From: Prorocentrum cordatum
Taxonomy: Eukaryota; Sar; Dinophyceae; Prorocentrales; Prorocentraceae
Direction of reading: 5' to 3'
NCBI GenBank assembly: GCA_963575745.1
Contig: CAUYUJ010014171.1
Span: 1,016,186 to 1,078,185, forward strand
DNA length: 62,000 bases
A program made the translations under genes and the position numbers. This document shows positions 11,340 to 22,460 of the stretch, one piece after another; the first letter of the stretch is position 1; each line of letters starts with the position of its first letter. The notes beneath the pieces are model-generated. The model was not told the DNA's origin and did no database searches. It saw only the letters and a list, made by a program, of their open reading frames with translations.

Positions 11340-13430
11340 CCCGTGCTCCATCCCTCTCGCGGCGCGCTGCCTATGATGAGAAGGTCATATCCTACGTTGC
11401 TCGCAGCTGCGTATGGTTGGGTCCTTCGCCAGGCTAAGGTTCTCCATGTCGCTCGCCTTTCCTCGGCATCTCTATTTCAATCACTTACTCGGCCACATCA
11501 CCGCCTCAGTGAGTAGGAACAGTTGAGCCGCGTGCCAGCCGATGCGGGCGGCGTTGCCTCGCTGCTCACCGCCTCTCAGCCGTGCATCCGCCGTCTGGCG
11601 CGATCTGCCGCCAGCATTGAACCCGCCCAGCACGTTGTCACTTGCTGGGCCGCCGCGCAGCGGAAGAAGCCCGCCGACCAGCTCAACGGCTTAGCGCCCC
11701 TCGCCAGGGGCGCGCACTGTCGGCCCGCGCCGCTCATCCGGTGCAGATTGCGGTCAGCACCTGCAGTTGAGCTGGCGCCTGACGACGCAAGAGATCGAGC
11801 TGCACTGAGCTCTCTGCCTCCTCTCCGGCGGACCGCCAGGTCCACGGAGAGCCGAACGCAGCGTGCTCGCCCTGTGGACGTACGCGCAATGGCTTGCAAC
11901 TGAAGGACACGTTCATGATTTTTGCCGATGATTTCACAATGCGCGCATTCAGCCTCCTTGGCCATCATGGAGTTAGTTGCCGCATCCATCCTCTGTCTGA
12001 GCTGGCATGGCGCACGTTCGTTGACTACTCCGACGACCTCTTTCTCGATCTACTTGTTCATCTCCATCTCATTATACGTGCTCGTATCAGTTTTCAGCAC
12101 CCTCCCCGTCAACAGTCAGTACATCGTGTTCTACCAGGTCTTCTTGTTCCACACTCGCTGTTTACGGTTACGCGTGCGCGACCTCCGTGCTGAATTCTTG
12201 GTCAGTGGACAAAGGCACAGAGCGCGGTCGCGCGCGAGCCGCAACGCCCAGCGACAGGGCTCCTGCGCACGTTTGCGCGGGGCTTTACTTGGATTTGAAT
12301 GCGCGCGCATGCCAGCCCTCCTGCGCGCCGCGGCTGCGGCTGCGCGTCGCAAGTTGCGCGGACGCCCGCCCAAGGGCTCGCTGCCCATTCTGTCTTCTCT
12401 TCCACAGCGCCGCGCGGTACGGGGCACCTGCTGCCCCTGGACAAGTCGGAGGGCGAGGAGGACGCAGAACGTCGGAGGGCGCAGAGGACGCAGCAAGCCC
12501 GAGGACGAGGAGAACAATCAGGACGAGGAGACGGAAATGAGGGTGATCCTGCGGACGGGGTCAACGCGCGAAGGACGAGCGAGGCAATGCCACCACGCGT
12601 CTCGCGCAGATTCGCTCGACTCAGCCTCTGCTCAGCCTCCCCCTTCTCGCGCTCCTCAACCGCTCCCTCCACCCTGGTGCCTCCCACAGAGGCGGTTGCC
12701 GGCTGGATGACAGCCGCAACCTCCATTTGCAGTCGCCAAGCAAGCGGGGTGCTGCAAAACGCCGCTGCTCGCTCCAATCAAGCGCAGCCGGCTTGCTGCT
12801 GCACGCGGCAACCATCACCCGCAGTTGTCAGCGCGATCGCAACGAGGCGCAGCATGCCTGCTGACGCACATGGCGGCCGAGGACATTCCCTTGCTGGCAG
12901 CCGCAGACGTACGCATCTGCGGCCCGTGTGTCCAGATGCAGGCCAGGCCACCTACTGGTCAAAGCCAACGCCGCCACCGCGCATTCACGCTCGCGTCTAC
13001 CGCGGCAACGTGCTCGGGACCGACTGCCAGCGGAACGCAGCAGCAGCGCATTGCGCCTTTTACGACCTCACACACCACGTCGCGACCACATCTTGGGCAG
13101 AGACACGTCGGCCCTGCCAACCCTCAGCCCGTGCTTACGTACAACGGGGAGGAAAACGTCGACGCGTTCATCATCATCGACGAGTCGCAGCCAACGGGGC
13201 CTTCCAGCAGGACAGCCTTGGCGCGTGCGTTTGACAGGCCATGCCGACACGCAGGAAACGCAACTTTCCGTGGACGCGCGCACACCCACGTGCAACAATG
13301 CATTCTCAATGGCACGTTGCACCGCGCGCTGTGCGATCCACGGCGGTGCCGCAACTGGCGCGCCGCAGGTATGGTGGTTTCGAGACGCCCAGGGACATCA
13401 TAACTATACAGTTGATTGTCCCGTGACCCC
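11340..13430. other. No recognised gene
   Basis: GC-rich sequence (many CGCGC and GCAGC words) with overlapping ORFs in several frames, up to 311 codons. No conserved motif was recognised on either strand. The local reading IFADDFTMRA at 11915-11944 superficially resembles an RT box but has no RT context. Confidence 0.4.
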
Positions 13431-14215
13431 CTTTGCTACTTAATTCCCGCCCCGAAGGGAAACACACCTACCAACCATGTCGGAGAAATTCGCCAGCGGA
13501 GGCTCTGATGTCGTGTAGTAAAGCCAGGAGTGCGCGTGTGCAGGCAGAAACAGATGGAGCGGTCGTTTGCACCGCGACCAGTACCCCTTTTGAGTTGTTT
13601 TGGCTAGCATTATGGACTTCATTGTAACTGAACCAAAACGTGCATTGCGTCGCCCTGGTACTGTTTGTCAAGATGGCTTGTGGGGCAGAAGAGAATATCA
13701 ACTTTTCTTCCCGTGCGTGGCCGTGCTAGCCTCTCCCGCTCTTGATCAATACATTCAACTTTCTGTTTCGATGGGTGACAGCGTTGATCTTGATCTCAGG
13801 TGCCCGTGGCATTTCGCGCCATTCAGGAGACCCTATGGGTGCCTCCCGGAAATCCCGGGGACACCTTTGGACCTGGATATTTTTGGCAACGCCCCATCTT
13901 GTTCCGCGATGCCCTTCCGCACCCCTGGCCCATACTCCAGGACGCGGTCGTACAGCTGCAGGAATTCATCGGCAAGTTCTCAGGCAGCTCGACGCCCAGC
14001 GTCTCCTCAGAAGCGCATGTCGTCTGAGACCTCTCATCTCATCTCAAGTCCTGTTGTGTCCACTGGCTGCCTCCCTCTTTGTTCCTTTATGCTGTCCCCT
14101 TCCGTTTCTGCCTTGCCGTCTACCTGATAGATTGCCGGGATAATTTTCAGGCTTCCTTGCAAAGGCAAACAAGGCTGCTGTCTCTCATTGTAGGTATCCA
14201 GTGGCCTGCGGCCCA
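13430..14215 (+). other. Unrecognised region with an exon-like ORF
   Basis: Between about 13801 and 14027, after a CAG that could be a splice acceptor, one frame reads VPVAFRAIQETLWVPPGNPG, GPGYFWQRPILFRDALP and LQDAVVQLQEFIGKFSG to a TGA. The composition is protein-like, but no family is recognised and no upstream exon was identified. The rest shows nothing clear. Confidence 0.25.
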
Positions 14216-14221
14216 TCCCGC

Positions 14222-14360
14222 CACAGTAATTACCTTGGGGGGTCTCTGGGGGTCTCCACAAAGCCTGTAGGCTTCCAGCGGGCTTCCGGGGGGGCCTGAG
14301 GGCCCAGGAGGTCTCCAGCAGGCCTCTCGGCGGTCTTGGGGCCGTCTTGAGTGGGAGAGG
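14222..14360. repeat. GGCCTC/TTGGGG degenerate repeat
   Basis: Short imperfect units built from CTTGGGG, GGTCTCC and GGCCTC. The same style recurs at about 16870-16985, 31480-31830 and 44005-44185, so it is an interspersed low-order repeat family. Confidence 0.55.
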
Positions 14361-14399
14361 TTCCGGGGCACCTGGATCAGCTGTAATTGTCATGGACAG

Positions 14400-15415
14400 A
14401 TTCGGATCGAACGGGGCTGAGCTGCGCGGCGCTTGACTGAGCAGGGTCTGGGAGGATTTCCTATGAGATTCTCATGCGGGGTCTTCCGTCGGAGCAATGC
14501 AGTAGGACAGAATGATAATTGGTCGCTTGATTTTCGAATATGCCCGATTCCTTCGCAACAGTGTGCGGGTATGCCCAGCTCTTTGTGCCGGCCATCTTGT
14601 CGAAGGTCAGAGTGCCGCATGCACGCCACCCAAGCAAGTGGAGTTATCGGTCGTCAAAGGACAGGTGCCAGAGAGGAGGACCTTAGGATATGTTTGATTT
14701 GTTTATACATTTCAAGTTTCAGAAGGTGCACTTTCAAGTTTAGTGGTGCAAGCTGAACATGTGCGTTGACGTGGCTTGAGCGCGAAGTCAAGGCCTCAGG
14801 CTGTCAAGCTCGATGGCGAGAAATGTGTGTGTCCACATGAGTTGTGGATGTGGGTTATCGCTCGCTTCCCACAAGTTTCGAGTCAAGACGCACGCGAGGT
14901 TGTGGGACAGTGTCGAGCGTCCTGGGGCCAATCTGGAGCTTGACAAGAGAGCAAGCAGCATCGCGCAGTCATCGCCTTTGGCGCTCTTTTGCTTATAGCC
15001 CCGATCTGGGCTATTCAACTCGGATTCGAATATTAGGAGGGGGTCGATACATCGAGTCTACATCTTGTTCCTCTGGCCGTCATCGTCTACTTCATAAGCA
15101 CATTGGCGTAATTGCTCCCTGTGCTCACCGCTTTTCTTATTTTCCTCCACATGGTCCTCATATCGTTCCCATCCCCCTCCCGTTTCCATCCCTCTCCCGT
15201 TCTTTTCTGTGTTTCTCCTTCCATCTCTTTCTCCATGCTTCTCTCTCCTATTCCTCTTTCTCTCTTACCTTTTCCCCCCACTGCCTCTCTCCAGATCCTG
15301 TACTTCGTTTTTGTACCCTGGCCGCTGCAGCTCAAGCCAAGCCAATAACTGTACGGCTCGGCTGGTCGCGTTCGTACGGCCAAGTAGAAGTAGAAAGGCC
15401 GATTGTGTACGGCCA
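14400..15415. other. Intergenic, 5' of kinase gene
   Basis: No gene recognised. A pyrimidine-rich tract (CTCTCCC, TTCTCC) spans about 15110-15300, and the kinase start codon follows 115 bp later. The kinase frame is open upstream, so the first ATG is chosen on its protein signal. Confidence 0.4.
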
Positions 15416-18037
15416 ATGGGTTGCACTTCGTCTTCAGCTGTGGCCCGTGTGGGGGATATAGATGTAATTCCATCAGTTCCAGAGGCATCGCGCTCTGATG
15501 CTTACATTCCACAGAAGAGCGCATCTCGTAGCTTTCACAGCCAGTACGCTCTGGAGGAGAAGCTTGGCCAGGGTTGCTTCGGACGCGTCTATGCGTGCAG
15601 GAAGGTGGGCAGCGGATCGGAGGAGGGCTTCGCGGTGAAGGTCACGGATCTGAAGGAGGACAAGGATGAGTTCTTCTTCCTGCCTCTTTCGAGTAACAAA
15701 GACGATATCAACATGCACTTCCGGAGGTCCGCCGGCCGCCGTGGATCTGCGTTGGACCCCCTTGGCGGCGCTTCTGGCGATGTCCCTGGCGCTCTCTAGC
15801 GCCGATCCAAGAAATCCGAGCGGACCTTCGAACAAGTGTTCATGTGCTTCGTTATTATTCTATCATCGCCTCCCCCTCCTCCCGTCTCCTCCTCCTCCTC
15901 CTTCTCCTTCTCCTCCTCGTCGTCGTCATCGTCCTCCTCGCCCCTCCTCGTCTTCCCCCCTTTCCTGCTGCTCCTGCTGCTGCTCCTGCTGATTCCACTC
16001 AGGACGAGATGAGGGAGCGCGTTGCCAGGCAGGAGGCCCACATCCTCAAGAGGGTCGGGAACCTTGAGCACTGCTGCAGGCCCGTCGAGTCGATCCTCTT
16101 CCTCCCTCCCGCGTATTTCCCTCCTTGCCGCGTCCTCGGATTGCATCCCCTGGGAGATTGAATTCGTCATCGGCTCTTGCACTCTCTTGGTGCCGATCTT
16201 GCCCAGCCCTCCCCAGTCTGGTTGAACGTGCATTCTCGTACACCCTGGCTTAATCCAGACTAATGTGGCTTCATCGGGCTTGGTAGTCTCTTCATCCAGC
16301 CTTTTAGCGTACTGGCCCAGCTAAGAGCTTCCGAAAAGTCGTGCCCACAGAGGCCTCCCTGCCACCTAACCTTTCTCCTCATCCTCCCAGGTTCGTCGAG
16401 TCGATGTCCTCTGGGCGCTTCCACTACATCGTGCTGGAAAGGTTTGAAGAAGAGGGATCGGCATAGACCCACACCTTCTGAGGTCCGTGTGGGTTTCTCG
16501 AGTCGGCGCTGGACCCCAGGGAGGGGGGGTCCAGCGCTGATCCGAGAAATCCACGCGGACCTCCGACAGTTTGCGCGTATGCTTGCTTGTCTTTCGTCTA
16601 GAGGTGCAGCATGCCGCTCGGAGCGGCGCTGGATGGCGCGCCCGAGCTCACGGAGCTCGGCCTTGCGGGGCTCGTGCGCCAGATGTTCGCGGCCGCGGCC
16701 TGCGTGCACTCGGTCGATGTGGTGCACAGAGATTCGGTGGCGCACGCCACGCCGCCTGCGCCTTCGGGGGCCCTGTGGGTGCCTGTCTTCTGGGGTGCCC
16801 TGTAGCAGAAGCAACCTTTGGTGCAGTGCGCTGATTTGACCAAAGCCGTGCTCAAAAGGGGCCCCGTATGGCCGGCTGTCTTGCGGGCTTCTCGGGGGCG
16901 TCTTGGGCGCATTTTGGCGCGTCTTGGGGCCGTTTTGGAGGCCATCTGGGGCCATCTTGGAGCTACCTTGGCAACTTTGACGCCCAAGCTGTGCTGGCAC
17001 CACTCCCGCCCCCCTCCCCCCCTTCACCCTCCCTCTAGCCCCCCCCCAAACCGTCCAGACCCACTTCTCGGGGGTGGAGGTAGGTGGGGAGTGGTGGTAA
17101 GGCTTCTGGCTGCGCGCAGACAGCCCCCCATAGGTAGTCTTGGCTGGCCTCCATAGGCCCACCGCGTAGTCTGGGGCGGTCTTGACACCTCAACCCTGGG
17201 GCGCGGAGCGCCGCAGGGGCGCCGCCAGAGGCGGCGCCAGGTGTTGAGACCGCCCCGGGCAGCTGGGTGGGGCTATTGAGGCCAGCTGGGACTACTCGGG
17301 GAGCCTGTTGAGGCCAGCCGGGGCTACATGGGGGGGCTGCCTGTGCGCAGCCCGAAGCTTCACCAGGGAGGGTCAGGGATCTCACGTGCCGGGCACCCCC
17401 AAGGGTTGGCGAATTTGAAGCCTGACAACTTCCTCTGCTCGGGGCCAGAGATGACGGTGAAGCTCTGTGATTTCGGGCTGGCCGAGGTGGTCCGCGCGGG
17501 CAGCCCCGGCGTGGCCGGGCAGTTCGGGACGCCGCCCTTTATGTCACCTGAGATTTTCCGTGACAACGTGGCTGGAACGCCCACGGACGTCTGGTCGCTA
17601 GGCGTGAGTTTGTACACCCTCGTCGTCGGCCAGTTCCCCTACGTCGTGCACAAGCCGTGCAAGGCGCTCATGAAGGCCGCGGTCGTCTCCGGGGTCCCCG
17701 AGCCGAGTTTCCAGTGCGTGGCCCAGGGTGTCAAGCTGTCCGAACAGTTGCTGGGCCTCCTAAGAGACCTGCTTCGCCGGGACCCCGCAGAGAGGCCCAC
17801 CGCTGCCGAGGCGCTTGAGCACCGCTGGTTCAGCATGGAGTCGAAGGTGGAGGAGCAGCGCCCACTGCACTCCTTGAAGGATGCCGTGAAGTCCGCCAAA
17901 CAGGTTGCCAAGGGGCCCGACATTCTTCGCCACCAGTGCCCCCCCTCCATCCCTCCCCATCCCCCTTCCCTGGACAGTTTGGAGGGAGAGAGAGAGAGAG
18001 AGAGAGAGACAGAAAGAAATAAAAAAAGAGCACAAAC

Positions 18038-18072
<35 letters not shown>

Positions 18073-18486
18073 GAGAGAGAGAAAGAGGCAGGCGCCCTGT
18101 GGTGTGCATGGATCTGTTGGGAGCCCCAGGTGGGCGCCTTCTCCGTGCCAAGTGTTGCAAGCAGGTCTCGCCAGCGGGCCCCCGACTCCATGGACCTGGC
18201 GCTGCAGGAGCTGCAGAGGAGGCACCGTCCGCAGGGCCAGGCAGGCCTCGACGACGAGGACCGCAGGAGCTGCTCCAGGGACAGGGCCTCGGCCGTCTGC
18301 AGGTCGCCGTCCGGGAACTCCTCGGCGACCACGCGAGCAAGCAGCAGGGCCGGGTCGTCCAACTCGGCCGTCCGCAGTTCGCCTTCCGACGGCTCGTCAT
18401 CGACCACCCGCAGCAGGGCTCGAGAATCGACCTCGAAAGTCCGCAGTCCGCCCTCCAGGGGAATCGTCACCGACTACTACCTCTAG
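15416..18486 (+). CDS. Ser/Thr protein kinase, multi-exon, N-myristoylation-type start
   Basis: Exon 1 (15416-15664, 83 codons) starts MGCTSSS, a Gly2 myristoylation/Cys3 acylation signal, and carries the glycine loop GQGCFG (residues 51-56) and AVK with Lys75. Exon 2 (16003-16079) holds the alpha-C helix MRERVARQEAHIL. Exon 3 (16391-16441) is FVESMSSGRFHYIVLER, the hinge. Exon 4 (16604-16733) ends in VVHRD. Exon 5 (from about 17415) holds LKPDNFL, CDFGLAE, FMSPEIF, DVWSLGVSLYTL and RRDPAERPTAAEALEHRWF, so all catalytic residues are present. A probable last exon (about 18164-18486) adds a Ser/Arg-rich tail ending TDYYL. Overall it resembles CAMK/CDPK-like kinases without visible EF hands, probably membrane-anchored. 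Intron 1 is GA-AG, intron 2 GC-AG and intron 3 GT-AG. The exon 4/5 and 5/6 joins are not resolved. Confidence 0.85.
15725..15827. repeat. Hairpin element in kinase intron 1
   Basis: A 103-bp segment bounded by AGGTCCGC and GCGGACCT. Its right arm (from 15799) matches the right arm of the intron-3 element at 25 of 29 positions. The left arms also share the TTGGACCCC/CTGGACCCC end. The inverted arms here are more eroded than in intron 3. It is interpreted as an older copy of the same family. Confidence 0.65.
16481..16562. repeat. Hairpin element in kinase intron 3
   Basis: An 82-bp inverted repeat: a 37-nt left arm from AGGTCCGTGTGGG to CTGGACCCC, an 8-nt centre, and a right arm from GGGGTCCAGCGC to CGCGGACCT. 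The arms pair with about five mismatches. It fills half of the 162-bp intron 3 (16442-16603). Confidence 0.85.
16870..16985. repeat. TTGGGG/GTCTTGG repeat in kinase intron 4
   Basis: Imperfect units such as CGTCTTGGGCGCATTTTGGC within intron 4, the same family as at 14.2, 31.5 and 44.1 kb. Confidence 0.55.
17173..17256. repeat. Nested hairpin in kinase intron 4
   Basis: Outer arms run from GGGGCGGTCT to ACACCT (17173-17190) and back from AGGTGT to AGACCGCCCC (17239-17256). They are 18 nt long, and their only two non-Watson-Crick positions would be G-U pairs in RNA. An inner hairpin GGCGCCGCC-AGA-GGCGGCGCC (17218-17238) is perfect. It is unrelated in sequence to the elements in introns 1 and 3. 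Confidence 0.8.
17983..18090. repeat. GA-rich microsatellite
   Basis: Interrupted (GA)n/(GAAA)n tract between kinase exons 5 and 6, consistent with intronic DNA. Confidence 0.8.
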
Positions 18487-18537
18487 CCTTCCAACCTCCA
18501 GCATCCGACTCTCCACTTCCACCTCCACCAGTCGGCA

Positions 18538-18589
18538 TCCAGCGTCGAGCGGCTCAGCATTCCGGAATGCTGAGCCGCTCGACGCTGGA
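18538..18589. repeat. 52-bp perfect palindrome
   Basis: Two 26-nt arms with no spacer meet at 18563/18564 (centre ATTCC|GGAAT). The left arm contains CGTCGAGCGGCTCAG and the right arm its exact complement. It begins 52 bp after the predicted kinase stop codon, so it would lie in the 3' UTR. Confidence 0.95.
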
Positions 18590-18599
18590 CACCAAGAAT

Positions 18600-19300
18600 G
18601 CAGTGCGACCTCAATGACACCACATGGCTACAACCCGGCTACAACACAGGAGTGGGAACGTTTGGAAAACAATTTGGTGAAGTACGCATCTCCCTGAGTA
18701 GGCGCCTGGCGCGTGCAGTTTCTCATGCGGCGCCATGACCTCACCCGCCTCGCCCTGAAGGGGCCCGGGCGCATGCCCGCACAGGCGTTCCGTTGCGTTC
18801 CATGCCGTTCCGTCATCGACTACTACGCGTAGCAGGGCCCGAACAGCCAGGATCGTCCAAGCGGCGGTTGGCTGGAGGCCCCTGTGTTCAATCGCCGCTG
18901 GTTTTCCTTCGCTTCGTAGCCAGTGAGTCGTCGTGGCGTCCATCGCGTGCAGAGTAAGTCCCCCGGCCAGCACTCTAGAGCTGGCCGTGTCCACTCATCT
19001 GTTCTTTTCGTGGGCAGTTCAGTCGGCGAGGCTCTGTGCGCCAACGATCTGCGCATTGTGATTTTACTGGGGTGGCCTTGCACTCATTCTCTGCAGCATC
19101 TTTTCGCGCTGTCTTGAGCGGAAGGCCGGGCGGGATGGTTGGCACAAGAGAGGACTGGATGGAGGAATGGACGGAGGGTGGGAGGGCGGCATGGAGGGAT
19201 AATGACGGAGGAGCAGAGTGATGGTCGCCAATCTCTGCACCAAGCTCTCCCAGTGATCGCGCATTCTGTTTTCCCGTGCTGCCGTGGACGGGGGAGAGGT
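18600..19300. other. No recognised gene
   Basis: Nothing convincing on either strand. The word GTCATCGACTACTAC near 18812 echoes kinase 3'-exon sequence, perhaps a partial duplication. Confidence 0.35.
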
Positions 19301-19308
19301 GACACCAT

Positions 19309-19500
19309 TCCTCCCCCTCCTCCTCCTCCTCCTCCTCCTCCTCCTCCTCCTCCTCCTCCTCCTCCTCCTCCTCCTCCTCCTTCCCCTCCCCCTCCGTCTC
19401 CCTCCTCCCCCCCTTTCCCTCCCCCTACTCCTCCCTACTCCCTTGTCCCCATCCTCCTCCTCCTCCTCCTCCTCCTCCTCCTCCCCCTCCCCTCCCCCTC
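19309..19500. repeat. (CTC)n microsatellite
   Basis: (CTC)n at 19309-19390 and again at 19449-19485, with CCCCT interruptions between. Confidence 0.95.
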
Positions 19501-19559
19501 CCCCTTCAGCCTGGGCCCGAGTCCCTTGAGGACAGAGCGCGGCCATAGGGGCAGACTCC

Positions 19560-20425
19560 CCAGCGGTCCTTCTTAAATCCGCATGGGCAGGCCGGATTCG
19601 CCCCATCCCAGGGCGAACCGATCTGCACCACCACCCCTCCATATCGCGCCGCCATGTCCTGCGACGCCGCTCCGGCTTCGCACCGAGCGGTGACCACCGC
19701 GTGGCCTTCTACTTCAGCGACCCGACGTGCCCGGCTCCAGAGGGCGGCAGCTGCGACGAGGCCAGTAACCTGCCGCGGGCCTCGCTCCCGCCACCCCAGC
19801 GCCCCGCAGAGTGGCACGCAACCAGGCGCAGCCGCGTGGCCGCAGGCCAGACCACTGGCCTCGGTCTGGAACGCAGGGGAAGCGGAGGCGGAGGCCACCC
19901 AGCCGTTCCGCCAGCGACGGCGACTCCGCCGTACGCCAGGCCTGAGCCCCCTCACGGCCCCCGACGGCCGCTGCTCTCACCAGGCCATCGCGCCATCTCA
20001 CTCTGGGCGCCTGCCGCCTACCTGTTCCACCCCACGTCGGTTACCGACCTCCGACCCGCCCTCGGACCCAGCGTGCGGAAGAAGGCCCCTCCCTGGGCCG
20101 ACGCTGACAGCGGACCAGTACCTCAAGCTACGCGCGCGAGCACTGCGTTCCCTTCCACGTGCCCTGCCCGGGACCACGCGACTGACTCTGGCATACGGCT
20201 TTAAGCCCTCGCTTTCTGCCTTGACGACACCCTCGGTGCCAACCATGGCCTACGGGCGTGATGGTCATGCACGCATTCTTCCGACGCATCACCACGGAAG
20301 CGGACGAAGCCCATCACAGACCCGTGTTTTGGTTTGACGCCTTCAAATACCGCCAGGGCCCGACGTGCCACGACGACGGCGTCTTCGTCGGATCTTGCAC
20401 TCCAACGCAGTCTGTAGACTGACCG
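19560..20425 (+). pseudogene. Possible decayed coding region
   Basis: Overlapping frames are open. Around 20250-20400 one frame reads VMVMHAFFRRITTEADEAHH and RPVFWFDAFKYRQGPTCHDD, then GVFVGSC. This looks like genuine protein but is entered by a frame change near 20250, where LDDTLGANHGL lies in another frame. The family is not recognised. Probably a gene fragment. Confidence 0.25.
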
Positions 20426-20429
20426 ACGG

Positions 20430-21300
20430 CTTGCTGCCTCTTGGGAGCACTAGCCCCACGCTCCATGCTGTCTCTCGGCGCCGCTGCCATGACCACCGTC
20501 TTCCGCTGCCGTCCTCCGTCTGCTCTTTTCGGGTGTGCGCCACCAGGTGCGTCGCACGCGCAGGGCCACGGCCACTCAGTCCATACGGGATATGGCTTGC
20601 ACGGTCATGAGAGGGCCCTTGGATTTGTTCCGTGTGCAGGCTGCGACCAGGGGACCCGCTTCTTTTCGCATTGAGGCCTTCTCACCTTTTCCGTATTTGG
20701 CCCCCCACGGTGGGGGTTGTAAACCCCTTCGTGTGCCGAGGGGTGGCAGGGCCCTTGCACCTCCCTGGTTACTGCCTGGCCCCCTCGCTGGCGGTGCCTC
20801 TTGGTGCCGCCGGCGTGGGGCTGGGCGGGACCAGGGGCGGCAGTGCTTGCACGGCCACTGCTTCTCGGCTCCTGTCGCCTTCAGGCTCACGCGGGGAGGC
20901 CCCTGCGCCCCTCCGTTGGGCGGGGCTGTTTTCATCCCACTTTGCCGCGCGCTGCGCGAACACCTGGCAACTTGTTCCGCAAACCAGGCACCAGGCCGCC
21001 AAGGGGGGGGGGGCGAGGCGGCGCCTTCTCTTCCCAGGGCTCCGAGGCGCGCACGCCAAAGCGTGCCCAAAGCCGGTGCCTTTCTTTTTCAGGGGGTGCA
21101 GAAGGGGCGTGTCTCGTCCTTATCGCCGCTTGCCGCTTTCGCTTTCCAGTCGGGGTCCCTTTTCGACCGCGCCAGGGAGGGGGCATTTTTTGACACCCCT
21201 GCCTTCAACATGCGGCACCTCCCGCCAGAGTGAGGACGGCCCAGCCGGCGCTCGTACCTGGCGGGCCAAGACACACACCTGTCTGAATCGGTGCGTCGTT
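20430..21300. other. No recognised gene
   Basis: GC-rich with several overlapping ORFs and no recognisable domains. Confidence 0.4.
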
Positions 21301-21309
21301 ACTCTCCCC

Positions 21310-21500
21310 AGTTTCCTCCCCCTTCTCCTCTCCCCATCTCCCTCCTCATCCCTTCGTGTTCTTCCTCACCCTTCTGATTCCCCTCCTGCTCATCATCTCA
21401 CCCTCCTGCTGCTTGTGCTCCTCCTCCTCCTGCTCCACCACCTCTCCCTCCTCCTCCTCCTCCTCCTCTTTCTCCTCCTCCTCCTCCTCCTCCTCCTCCC
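21310..21500. repeat. CTC-rich microsatellite
   Basis: Interrupted (CTC)n, purest at 21450-21500. Confidence 0.85.
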
Positions 21501-21713
21501 TTTGCTCCTGCTTTCACTTATATTCCTGATATGGTTTGTTGTTATTCCTCCTTTTTCGCCTGCCGCTAATCCTCATAATGTTCGTTTTCCCTACCTAGGC
21601 TCTGCCTAGAGGGTTCTTACTCGCTGGGCTTAAAGGGGCCGGGCAGTGTTCCTCGCCCCGGGCGGTTCCCCCAGTATCCGCCCTGCGGTTCCCCCAGCTG
21701 CGCCCCCTTAGCT

Positions 21714-21850
21714 TAGCTTTGCTTATTTCATCTTAGCTTAGTCTAGCTTAACTTAGCTTAGCTTAGCTTAGCCTCGCCTAGCTTAGCTTAGCTTAGCTTA
21801 GATTAGCCTAGCCTAGCTTAGCTTAGCTCAGCTTAGCTTAGCGCAGCGCA
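21714..21850. repeat. TTAGC pentamer array
   Basis: Tandem TTAGC units with occasional variants (TTAAC, TCGCC, TTAGA). It passes into GCATA-type units at 21850-21903. It is not the plant-type telomere heptamer. Confidence 0.9.
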
Positions 21851-21902
21851 GCATTAGCATTAGCATAGCATAGCATAACATAGCATTGCAGCATAGCATA
21901 TC

Positions 21903-22075
21903 ATGTAGGTGTATATGTAGATGTAGATGTACATGTAGGTGTAGACGTAGGTGTAGATGTAGATGTAAATGTGAGTGTAGTTGTAGATGCAGGTGTAGAT
22001 GTATATGCATGTGTACATGCAGATGTAGCTGTAGGTGTAGATGTGGGTAGGTCTAGATGTAGATGTAGATAGTAA
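21903..22075. repeat. GTAGAT-type hexamer array
   Basis: Units of the form (A/G)TGTAG and ATGTAG in tandem, directly between the pentamer array and the TAC array. Confidence 0.9.
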
Positions 22076-22077
22076 GC

Positions 22078-22459
<382 letters not shown>

Positions 22460-22460
<1 letters not shown>

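Noticed and set aside
11915-11944. Reverse-transcriptase box (IFADDFTMRA)
   Set aside because: No neighbouring RT blocks in any frame, and the surrounding translation is unlike RT.
15325-15345. Spliced-leader relic upstream of the kinase (GCAGCTCAAG)
   Set aside because: Only the last seven or eight bases match the leader; chance is sufficient.
21714-21850. Telomeric repeat
   Set aside because: The unit is the pentamer TTAGC, not TTTAGGG, and it is internal to the scaffold.
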